A stretch of DNA of 64,000 nucleotides from Tetramitus jugosus (lineage: Eukaryota > Heterolobosea > Eutetramitea > Acrasida > Vahlkampfiidae), in assembly GCA_937625935.1 (NCBI GenBank), contig OW569363.1:186001-250000 (forward strand), written 5' to 3'. Below are positions 11,710-21,700 of this stretch, piece by piece. Below the pieces are notes generated by a model. It worked only from the letters and a program-made list of their open reading frames with translations, had not been told where the DNA came from and ran no database searches. The translations under genes were made by a program, and so were the position numbers. Numbering within the stretch: the first letter of the stretch is position 1; every line of letters begins with the position of its first letter.

Positions 11710-11988
11710 ATGGCAAAGCTTAACCAATCTGAAGTCAATGTTAACTGGATCCTCGTCCTCATCCTCGGTTTCTTCGGACCAATCGGTGCATTCATCAACT
11801 CCAAGATTTTGATGAAGATGGAAAACGCATGGTTGGGTTACACCATCTTTGCTTTCATCCCATTGCTCAACTTGTTGTGCTGGATCGATTTGGCTTTGAA
11901 GGCAAAGAAGTTGCAAGAAGAAGGCTCCATTGACGAATATGACCACGTCTTGGAATTCTTGGGTGGATTGCCATTGATGCACGAGTAA
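11710..11988 (+). CDS. Small two-span membrane protein, 92 residues
   Basis: After a short polar N-terminus there are two hydrophobic segments, 'NWILVLILGFFGPIGAFI' and 'WLGYTIFAFIPLLNLLCWI', separated by a short charged loop, then a Lys/Glu-rich tail ending 'FLGGLPLMHE'. The two-helix hairpin with a Gly/Pro-containing first helix loosely recalls the PMP3/YqaE small membrane proteins, but the match is too weak to assign. The frame is open upstream to 11569; the ATG at 11710 follows an A-rich leader ('TTCAAAATGGC') and is the first Met before the conserved-looking part. Codon use is strongly biased toward C-ending codons, which suggests high expression. Confidence 0.65.
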   Translation: MAKLNQSEVNVNWILVLILGFFGPIGAFINSKILMKMENAWLGYTIFAFIPLLNLLCWIDLALKAKKLQEEGSIDEYDHVLEFLGGLPLMHE

Positions 11989-12559
11989 ATTATTCTCCAA
12001 GCCAATCGAAAGTAACTACCTTTTGGGCCTACTGCCAAGCCTTTCCAAGAGAGAATTTTCTTAGGAAAATGCCAAAACGGACTGGTAGCTCCCCTCTGAG
12101 GTACTATTTGGCTTTGTATTAGTACTGTTAGCACAGTAGTCGCTATACAAACAATAAAACAGCTTCATTCATAGCAGCAGTGATCATTTTGTATCGTACT
12201 TCCAACCTCCTCCTGAAAACGGCTTCGAACGCACGAGTTTGCCAAAAAACGGTTTTTTCATACACCACGAGTTTGGTAGTGAATTTTTGCGATGGCCATG
12301 ATTTTTTTTTCCATACAACATTTGTGGCAACTTTAAACTAGACAATTGACGGCGGATCGTTGTGCATGGTTACCTGAGCAGGCCACAACGTTTGATGCAA
12401 CGTTACCAAATCAGATGAAGCCAGATCTGTCTCTAACAATTGATTCCATAGGGTGCATAACCAACGGAACCATGAGTGTCTTCCATGCATGCCCATCGAG
12501 TTCTCCTTTTTGCACACCAAAAAATTCGTCAAGGTTTTTACTATTTTTGATAATATGAC
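11989..12559. other. Intergenic region before tRNA-Gln
   Basis: This holds the 3' flank of the small membrane protein gene and the upstream flank of tRNA-Gln. Open frames of 70 codons (+) and about 118 codons (-, running antisense across the tRNA) occur but lack recognisable motifs. The phrase CACGAGTTTG occurs twice near 12235 and 12265. Nothing else is supported. Confidence 0.45.
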
Positions 12560-12630
12560 TCTCCTATGGTCTAGTGGTATGATAGCGGACTTTGAATCCG
12601 TTGACGGTGGTTCGATTCCACCTAGGAGAA
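12560..12630 (+). tRNA. tRNA-Gln (TTG anticodon)
   Basis: This is a 71-nt cloverleaf. The acceptor stem TCTCCTA/TAGGAGA is perfect, the anticodon arm GCGGA-CTTTGAA-TCCGT presents TTG, and the T arm is GGTGG-TTCGATT-CCACC (B box). The discriminator is A. The A-box-like GGTCTAGTGG lies in the D arm. Short T runs downstream (CTTTTGCTTTGG) may serve as the Pol III terminator. No intron. Confidence 0.93.
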
Positions 12631-12732
12631 CTTTTGCTTTGGTCGCAGCTTCGGAATATTGTTTGGTTTTTTCCACAAGAACAACAAAAAACAAGTTGCA
12701 ATCTACTAATCAAAATTATCCAAAATACTACC

Positions 12733-13236
12733 ATGCTCAGAAATTCCATCAAGTTGTTCCAAATCACCAACAGAAGAACCATCTTCAAGCAATCCACAAT
12801 TGTCAGGTATGCCAAATTCACGAATTCACAACATCAACAACCGCAACCAATGCACATGTGTATGTCTCTAACACTGACACTGGTCGATTTGACATGATTC
12901 CCATTTTTTTTTGTACACACACATGCACACACTACACACAGACACTATGCTGTTGATCACGCTGAACACGCTGCTCCAAGCAGTTACCTCAACAAGGAAG
13001 ATGTCAACGAGCGTATCATCAATGTGTTGAAGAAGCACGACAAGGTTGATGCAAGCAAAGTCACTGACAATTCTCACTTGGTTCAGGATCTAGGTCTCGA
13101 TTCATTGGACACTGCTGAGATTATCAGTGAAATTGAACAAGAATTTGTGATTGAGATTGCCAATGAAGAAGCTTTCAAGTTGCAATCCGTTCCTGAACTC
13201 GTCCAATATATTTCTAGCTCACCTGTTGCCAAGTAA
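12733..13236 (+). CDS. Mitochondrial acyl carrier protein
   Basis: Exon 1 (12733-12806) and exon 2 (12942-13236) join in phase 2 through GTATGC and CACACAG sites, giving 122 residues. Exon 1 encodes a basic, Ser/Thr-rich presequence ('MLRNSIKLFQITNRRTIFKQ') typical of mitochondrial targeting. The mature part contains the phosphopantetheine attachment site 'DLGLDSLDTAEII' with its serine, followed by 'EQEFVIEIANEEA', exactly the acidic helix II-III pattern of mitochondrial ACP (NDUFAB1). Expected roles are type II fatty-acid and lipoate synthesis, Fe-S assembly with LYR proteins, and complex I. The intron separates the targeting peptide from the carrier domain. Confidence 0.93.
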
Positions 13237-13407
13237 AGTGAATGATATCAATCACTGTGTTGATCATCAAACATCTCTCTCTTTTGTGTGTGCAACTACA
13301 GTCAGTTGCTTTGAGGGGTTTTCCGGTTCCAACCTAACATAACATAACATAAATAAACAACCAGAAAAAAAAACAACATCCAAACACAAGCAAAAAAAGA
13401 CGTCATT

Positions 13408-14109
13408 ATGAACTTTGATCACAATAATAATAATAAGAACAACAACAATGACAACAATAGCAACAACCATTCAATTGACATTTATCGATACTTGATTGGC
13501 AATTGGAAACGTTGTCTCGAATTTCGTCAATTCGGTGGCCTATTCCAGCACTTGTTCACAACCAACACCATTGTCACTATTGAAGAATTTAATCGATTGC
13601 ATGAAACTACTGCTATGAACAATAACAACAACAATAATAATAATAATAGTAACAATCAAAATGATGGTAATGTACGTTATCTTCGATGGAAATTTGGAAA
13701 GACTGGAAATGGATATGAGATGGCTGTGAGACCAAGTGCCGGTGGTCACAAGAACGCAGCAACTACTAGTCATAGAGGTAATAATAATAATAATAATAGT
13801 GGTAGTGGTGGTAGTAGTAGTGGTAGTGGGATAGGTGGTGGATCACTATTGTCGGCATCTGCTGCTGCTTCATTGGATCGATACTCTGCACAAAAACAAA
13901 CCAAGTTTGAGTGGCAAGTGGCAGGAACGACGTGCGAAGGTTATTATTATCACGAGTCAAAAGTGGCCATTTTCAATTTTATTCTGAGTGTGAGTATTGT
14001 GACGGTGACGTATCGGATTATGGATGAGAATACGATGGCTGTGTCAATTGTGGAGATGGATGACAAGTATCAACCAACGATTCAATATGGAAACATGTAT
14101 CGGTTGTAG
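13408..14109 (+). CDS. Unknown 233-residue protein, possible beta-barrel/lipocalin-like fold
   Basis: The protein starts with an Asn-rich tract and then 'IYRYLIGNWKRCLEFRQFGG'. The 'GNWK' opening followed by alternating hydrophobic strands ('RYLRWKFGKTGNGYEMAV', 'KFEWQVAGTTCEGYYYHES', 'VSIVTVTYRIMDENTMAV') resembles lipocalin/calycin barrels, where G-x-W sits in the first strand. Two further Asn/Gly/Ser-rich inserts (near 13620-13670 and 13780-13860) interrupt the barrel. No signal peptide is present, so it is probably cytosolic. The fold suggestion is inference from the strand pattern only. Confidence 0.6.
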   Translation: MNFDHNNNNKNNNNDNNSNNHSIDIYRYLIGNWKRCLEFRQFGGLFQHLFTTNTIVTIEEFNRLHETTAMNNNNNNNNNNSNNQNDGNVRYLRWKFGKTGNGYEMAVRPSAGGHKNAATTSHRGNNNNNNSGSGGSSSGSGIGGGSLLSASAAASLDRYSAQKQTKFEWQVAGTTCEGYYYHESKVAIFNFILSVSIVTVTYRIMDENTMAVSIVEMDDKYQPTIQYGNMYRL

Positions 14110-14372
14110 ATTGGGAATGAGAAGAAGAAGGCGGCTTTTGTTGGCGTTGCTTTTTGTTTTTGAAGGAGTACTGTAAAGTTGTAAAATATTTGAATGAAAT
14201 TTATTATTGTTGGTGGTGCTTGGTATAATGATGATGGTTGTTTATAAGGGAGACTAAAGTCACTATGGTACAAAAAGTGCCCAGTCAAAACGTGTGTTCC
14301 AGAGGTTTCACATAAATAAAAGGGATGGATGTGTGGTCCTCGATTCAGAGATCGATGAGACGTGCAGCGATT

Positions 14373-15332
14373 TTAGAAGTATCGTTTCAATTGTTCCCAG
14401 AACACAAATGTGAGGACCGTGTGCGGAGCAAGTCTCATGTACTGCGAGAGACCTCCCTTGTAAATGCCTGTGATTCCCTCTGTTTTCAATGTTTTGACCA
14501 AGCAATCTGGAATACTGTTGTACTTTTTGAGTTCTCCAGGTCTCTGGACGTACAATCTCGTGGAAATGACATCAAACGGATGCATGACCAACACTGCAAA
14601 CACACCAGTCACCAAACTGGCCATTAAATGAATCGTAATTGCATCACCTGGTAATTTGGTTGCATTCATCAACGCCTGCTTTGTCGTGTCATACGTGGAC
14701 AATTGAACACTGGATCCCATGGCCACTCTCAACGCAGCAGCACTCACACCAGTGTACAATGACTTGATTCCTCCCGTTCTATAAATATCAGACAAGGCAT
14801 GAAACATGTTCCTATAGACGTATTGTTCACCCACAGCAATTGCATTCGATTGAATTTGCATCCGTGTCTTGATCATGAACAATGGAGATCCCACACTGGC
14901 ACCAATCACACCGGCCGTCGCACCACAAAACAATTTCTTTCCAAATTTCACAATCTGATGATCTTGCTCATTGGTCACCATCGAATTCAACACAGAGTAA
15001 CTACCGAGACGCATACCGTTCATCACAAATTGGTAGGCCATGGCTGGAAAGAGTCCTTTTTGGAGACCGTTGAGACCAAATCCCTCGTTTCGACTAATTT
15101 TGAGAAAAGCATCAGTCAAGCTCTTGTACGGCGTGTTCTCCTTGGTTGCCTGAGCGAGTTCACCTTGTACTTGGAATCGCGATTTGAGAACGTCCATTGG
15201 ATTGGTGAAGATGACGGCTGTCGTAGTTGCCACACCACCCAATAGAAAGTTTTTGGCTTGGCTCATCACGGCAGATGAGTTGTTGTTCGTGTTGGACGCC
15301 TGTGGTGTTGTTGCTGCAGCTGATTGAGACAT
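14373..15332 (-). CDS. Mitochondrial carrier (SLC25 family, oxaloacetate carrier-like)
   Basis: The 319-residue protein has the threefold carrier repeat. The signatures are 'PMDVLKSRFQVQ' in repeat 1, 'SPLFMIKTRMQIQ' in repeat 2 and 'HPFDVISTRLYVQ' in repeat 3, each followed by a Gly-rich matrix helix such as 'GGIKSLYTGVSAAALRVAMG'. The repeat 2 motif 'PLFMIKTR' and the overall pattern are closest to the SLC25A34/35 and yeast Oac1 group, which exchange oxaloacetate and other small acids; substrate specificity is inferred. The ATG at 15332 (MSQSAAATT) is preferred to the in-frame upstream Met at 15449 because it gives normal family length. No intron. Confidence 0.88.
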   Translation of the reverse strand: MSQSAAATTPQASNTNNNSSAVMSQAKNFLLGGVATTTAVIFTNPMDVLKSRFQVQGELAQATKENTPYKSLTDAFLKISRNEGFGLNGLQKGLFPAMAYQFVMNGMRLGSYSVLNSMVTNEQDHQIVKFGKKLFCGATAGVIGASVGSPLFMIKTRMQIQSNAIAVGEQYVYRNMFHALSDIYRTGGIKSLYTGVSAAALRVAMGSSVQLSTYDTTKQALMNATKLPGDAITIHLMASLVTGVFAVLVMHPFDVISTRLYVQRPGELKKYNSIPDCLVKTLKTEGITGIYKGGLSQYMRLAPHTVLTFVFWEQLKRYF

Positions 15333-15555
15333 TGTGTTTTTGTGATTTTTTGGGCGAAAGATAATGTGAAAAGAAAGTGAACTTTCTTTTTGTCCCCATC
15401 TTATTATGATTGATGACATGACTTTGAATTCCAACATAGAATACGGCAATTATTCTTTGCCCAAGCTGAGGAGCTCTTCAGGATGAACGACGCAAGCAAA
15501 TTTTTTAACTTTTTTGGATGAAAGAGCCGACTTTAAGGATTTAAGATAATATGAA

Positions 15556-15640
15556 GGACATATAGCTCAGCGGTAGAGCATGGGATTGCAAATAATGTAA
15601 TATCATCCTATGGTCGTGTGTTCGATTCACACTATGTCCT
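15556..15640 (+). tRNA. tRNA-Cys (GCA anticodon) with a 13-nt intron
   Basis: The acceptor stem GGACATA/TATGTCC is perfect, the D arm GCTC-AGCGGTA-GAGC and the T arm GTGTG-TTCGATT-CACAC are intact, and the discriminator is T (U73), as expected for tRNA-Cys. The anticodon arm is TGGGA ... TCCTA with a 20-nt loop starting TTGCAA. Removing 13 nt after position 37 restores a 7-nt loop with anticodon GCA. The gene sits between the mitochondrial carrier and ATR; a TTTT run follows at 15642. Confidence 0.92.
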
Positions 15641-15753
15641 GTTTTGCTTTTCCTCATTTTTACCGTCGAGTAATTTCTGGATGTTTTTCATCCCTCAAAA
15701 AACGTACTTCACCGCTTCCCGTAACATAAACAATCCAATCGACCCGACGAGAT

Positions 15754-18700
15754 ATGGCGTCACTACCTGATTACATGACCGAGGTGCTCCACACTGCCCT
15801 CAAAACTCAACTCAAAGCTGATATGGGCACCGCTCTACAACAAGTGGACATTGCAAAGCATCTTTACCCTCCGTATCATTCCAGTCCAACCATCACCAAT
15901 GAAGAAAAGGAATTTGCTAGATCAAAGGTCGTCAACAACAACCAGATCAGCGACAACAACAATAACAAGAACAGTAAGATGTTTCTTGTGCTAGAGTTGT
16001 TCGAAGCTGTTTTTCGAATCATCATCAATGAAGAAATGAAGACGACAGGGAGCCGATCGACTAGCAGTGATGAAAAATCGTCATTGTCATCGAGCAGTCG
16101 TTCACACAAGAATGAACTCCAGTTTGCTACTAATCCATTGCAGCTCGTTCGATGGATCACATGCAGTTTTCCATTGTTGTGGTACTCTGGTGCAGTGATC
16201 AAGAGCAATAGAGATTACCATCTTTGTCTCATGAATATGATTCGAATGTTTTGTCTCGTTTTCAAGTATCAAGAACAGTCCAAGCAAGCACTCTTCAGAG
16301 TCATGGTATCAGAGTTGCATGATATGATATGCGATTTGTTTCAAGTGTGGATGCTGATTCAACAGGAGAGAAGTAAGCATGGATCAGCAGCGAATCTACC
16401 TGTTATTTTCATTGATTTGATGCCGAAAACAATCAAGTTACTCGGTTCAGAGTCCTTGGAGATCCAAAAACTGAGAATTACATCTCTGAACCAAGTTTTT
16501 AGATATTTGAATGCAACGATTGACATTTTGTTCGCCCTATCATCATCACACAGTGAGATTATTCCGATTGTGAAGGGAAACGCACTTGAAAGCTCATTTT
16601 TAACAATTGATTTCAACTTGTATGAAACGCTGATACTAGTCATAAAGATGGGCCACTTGACGACAAAACAGGTCGCACTACGTTACTTGAATGAGCTTAT
16701 ACGTATTAACCGGCACTTTGTATGTCCTTCAGATTTAATGGTATCAAACATATTGGATGTCGTGTCACACGAGTTGATCGAACTTATTCTGTTTATTGAC
16801 AATGAGGAGATTGCAACGAATTCTTGGCCAATTTATAGAACGCAAAAATTTGATGATTGCTTCTGTCTGATGATAGAAAATTTGTCATCCCCCCAATTGT
16901 GTACAGACGATTCACTGAGGTTTGTGAATTCATTATCGTGGAATATTGCTCACTCACCATCCACGAAACTATGTAGTTTACTCGTTGAAATGCTATATAC
17001 GAGAGTGTTGATTGAGAAGAATCTGATTACGCTACGAGAAACTCATGATTTAATCATCAAGATATGTCAGAGAAGGTTAATGACTCACGATTTATTACAA
17101 TTTGTTCTGTTTGATTCAATTGCAGTACAGAGCGAAACAACGAGAAACGATGACTCTCCTGTTGAACCATCCACCAAAAAGTTTAAACCATCGACTGAGT
17201 TTACTCTCTTTGGTGTTGATATGGAAGCAACGAAGCAGGATATTCTGCCGTTGTTTGTTGCGATGGAAGATATTGTTTTGAATGCAAATACTGAGTGGAG
17301 AGATTGTGTTGTATTTTTGGAGGTATGCCTCTCTTTTCTAACTAGCCATCCCTACGAGAAGAATGTAGTGAATCCTGATGAGTGTAAAATAATGCGTCGT
17401 ATTGTAGATATTGTCTGTACCGAGAACAAAGATGCACTTCTATTGAACCTGGACTGTGTACTCTCGATGATTAATAACTATTTGAAAGGAATATCAGAAC
17501 CTGGAAGAACTGATTTTTTGGTGACACAGTGGCATAAGCATCTTGTCGGATATTTTACAAACTTGATTACAGCCGACCAATTTGAGGTAGAGACCGAAGA
17601 ATCGATAAGGTTTTATAGAGCAGCTGCCAACTTGATAGTTGCATGTTTTAAGTGTGATCCTTCTGACAATATTTTGGTTCAGTCAATCCAATATTTCGTG
17701 GGAGGCGCACTTATGCATCACAATAAGAAAATTAAGTTAATCGCTCTAGAGCTACTACCACGAGTAATACTGGCGAACCAGAAGTCCCAAGTTAGTGTAG
17801 ATATGAGTGTTGTGCAAGAAGTTAGTTCTATTGTACGAAATATATCACCCGCTACTACTGATGAGAGTTCTATTCAGATTCTAGTTGCAGTTGCCAAGGC
17901 ACTTGGTACGATCTCAGTTCATTTGAAAGATCTGAACAAAAATGTGGTTCATGATTTTATTGATTTGTGCTTTAGGCATTTATTTGTTGGCAAATTGGGC
18001 AACAAGCGCACTGTTCGTGCCTTTATTCAATCACTACCTGAGTTGTATCGGAATACCTCTTCTGATATTTGGCCATCATTCTCGTCAAACTTGAAGGCGG
18101 TGGTCCGCTTATTTACGTCAGTAGGTGATGAAGACTTGCGCCGAATGATCTTGGAATCTCGAATAATTGAGGATTTGTTGAGAGATGATTCAGGCTTATT
18201 TTTAGTACTTGTGTTCCCGAACAATGTAGCTGGCTTTGTGGCATCAATCCAGAGTGAGATGAAAGAGGCTCTAGAGAGTGACAACAAGGATCAATGCATA
18301 TATTTGATGAATATTCTCTCTCGAATTGCGATACCCTTGTCCCATAACGAGGTTCATATTAAGAAGCAATGCATATTCAGTATTTCTAATGCTTTGTGCT
18401 TAGGAGATATCAAGTTACAGGCCTATGCAGTTCAGTATCTTGAAGATATTAGACACAGCCTTCCCAAGAAAGAGATATCCACTGTCCTTCCAATAGGGGA
18501 TGAAATATTCGATGATTGGGTTCTTGAAATATTGAAACAAGTGGATTCCGGAAAGAGAAGTGATATCAAGAAGCGATTGAACAAAATATTTGGTATCGTA
18601 TCGCGTGTTTTATATGACAAATCATCCAGGGAATTTCTGAAATCTTCATTAGTAAGGGTTGTACCAAAGCTCGTGTTTCAAATGCGATCTATCGATATTC

Positions 18701-21700
18701 CTCAACTAGAGCTGATTGTGAGACATGATTCAAGCTCCAAACCTCTGTGGGAAGATTACTTTACTCATATCATGGTCTATCTGAGCATACATGAAACAGA
18801 AGCAAACTACGAAACATATTTAGGTGTTTATCCAGACTGGAAACAATCACTTTTATCAGATTCTACCAAAATTCTCACTGATCTTTCTCTGCGCATTCAT
18901 GGAGAGTCCGAAGAGAGAAGTGCGACAATCCTTTCTAATGCCTTTAATTTTGTGATCTCGCGACTAGCATTTGATGAACATGCACTCAAGATGCAGGTGT
19001 TTCTTCCGATACTAGAAACATCGGCTGAATGGATAAACAATGGGGCCACACTATCTCCATTGAATGCTGCCATTTGTATCAAAAGAATCATGACATTTAT
19101 GGGGCCTATTTGTAATTCATTCACTTCCAATTTGATGTCTCATCTAAAAAGTATCTTGGGATCGATCAAAAACACAGAGTCCGAGGAATACAATATTTGT
19201 CTGAAGGCAATAGCTGATGCCTGGTACACATTTCTCGTGCAACTAAATAACGAAAAGTTGAAAAGGGTCTTCCTTCAGGTGGTTGTTTATCTATTGCCAC
19301 TTGTGGAGCTTGAGAAGTCGATGCTTAATGTATTTTACCTCTTAATTCGCGATCGGAAAGAGTGCCTCAAGAATATGTTCGGTTCTCTACCTACATTGCC
19401 AAAAACTGACGAGTTTGAGCCTTTGAACAGTATTGTTAATGAAGATCAGCCTTTAGTAGATTTGCCCCAAGCTCTCAGACGAGATATCAAAAGAGCTATC
19501 GGAGGCATAAGATCAGAATCAGTAGAAGTTCAAAGAGCCTCGTTATCTGATCTGAAAGATACTATCAGCCAGCATCATCAAATTATTAGTCAATGGATAG
19601 TTAGTGATGAATCTATTCCCCATAACACTAAGAATCCAGTTCCAACAACACTAGATAGTTTGGAAATGACTACCAATGTTGATCTCATACGTCAATTGTA
19701 CTTTGAATTGATGAAGCTTTGCTCAACAACCAACAAGGAAAACGTAATTGATAGTTTAAGATGTTTTGGTCTTTTAGGTGCAATTGATCCATCTTTACTA
19801 AATTTGGGTCCGATGTTCCATGAGATTGAGAAAGAAAAAGATGACATCAACTTGGCGGTTACTCTGATCGAGAGTTTGAGTAAACTCTTGGATGGGGCAA
19901 ACAAGAAAGAAGCATCATTCTCAATCCAAGAGTTATTGAAGTTTTGTAAGAGTCAATCTGAATCTCATGGCTCTCGTCATTCAGATTATAATGGCTTCCC
20001 ATGGTTTAACAGGTTATCGATGAAAGAAGAGCTTATTCCTTTGACAAATTCTTCCTATTTTGCAAATCAAAGTCGAGCTTCCCGATCAGATTTACCTCCA
20101 AAAGGTCAACCTTTCAAACAGTGGGTTATCATCATGGCGAGATTCCTGACTAGCAAGGCCACCGGGAATAGAAAATTGATTTTTGATGCTATTCGTCCTG
20201 CCTTCAAGTTTGAAAGTTTTGGTCGAATTGTCAAGTACCTACTGCCTTATATGATGCATAATATTTTTATGAGTGGCAATGAAGCAGATATCAAACAAGT
20301 TGTGGACTGTATTACATTGATACTTGAGAAAAATCAGAAGCAATATCAAGAGCATCTTCAATTAATATTTTCTATCGTGGACCAACTAAGAGTTTGGTTG
20401 AGTGATGTGATTGTCAAGTCATCTTCAAATTCATCTGAACAAGTTCAAGAAATTCTTTTTGCTGCTCTCAATGCAGAAAGAATGATTAACGCGATTCCAA
20501 ATAGTGCTATGGCAAAAGCTGCTTTTATGACAAAATCATACGCCAGAAGTCTCATGTATTACGAAAATTTTATGCGAGGAGCTCTTGAAGAGTACTTAAG
20601 CACGAAGGTTGAAGACTCACAAGATGAAGATCATATTCACTCAAAGTATCTCCCCTTGCTCACAGCCGAAAAGATAAAGCTGATTCATGACTACTCGGCA
20701 GAGCCAGGCAAAAGCTCTCCTCTTCCATTCCTTCAAAGAATATATGGTCATTTAGATGACCTGGATTCTATTAAGGGCGTTTCAGCCTTGCGTACTACAT
20801 CTAGTCTAGAGGAACAGATTATTGACTATGAAACAAATTTTGAATGGAACGAAGCTCTTATGTGTTATGAAGTCGCTTTACAGGATGATCCAAATAACAT
20901 TGAATACCAACTAAATATGTTGAGATGCAACCGAAATCTGGGTCATCTTCAAACAATGTTGAGATCAATTGATGGAGCACTCGAAAGACTTCAGACGAAT
21001 CACAAAGAACTAAAAACATATGCTGTTCAATCTGCCTGGAGACTAGCAGAATGGAGTCTCGTTGAGGAGTACCTAAAGGATGCCAATGCGTCTGATTTCG
21101 AAGTTAATCTCGCTAAAGGTTTGATTGCATATTCTAAAAAAGATACGCAAGCATTTAATGCTTCAATTTTTAGTATGCGAGCATTGTTGGCTGAATCTTT
21201 TGCTCCTGCAGCATCTGAATCGTATGAATTAGTGTATCCTTTCCTTGTTCAAGCTCAAATGACAGTTGAATTGGAACAAAGCTATAATTTACATACAAAC
21301 AATCAAACTCGGCAGAGTGAATTAGCTGAAGAATGGAATCAAAGATTACATCTTATTGTTGATTCTATTCAATCAAGAGAGTCTCTACTCTCACTCAGAA
21401 GAGTATTGTACATGATAAACGGAATGGAAAAGGCGACTGGGCATAGTTGGTTAATGTATGGAAATCTTGCCAGAAAGAACAAAAATTTTACTCAAGCACA
21501 TAACGCAATGCTTCAAGCAAGACAATACTCTGAGCATCTCCCAGAATATCTATTGAATTATGCAAAATTGCTCTATGCCGAAGGAAAGGTGACGAATGCC
21601 TTGACAGTTCTAGAAAATGCTCCTCATGAATTCAAGAACATGGATCAAAGACTACTAGCAAAAATTGAACTACGCGCAGCTAATTGGAGTGAAGAGATTA

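Noticed and set aside
12338-12694. 118-codon minus-strand frame upstream of and across tRNA-Gln
   Set aside because: It reads through the tRNA gene and has no recognisable motif; no evidence for a third retroelement trace here.
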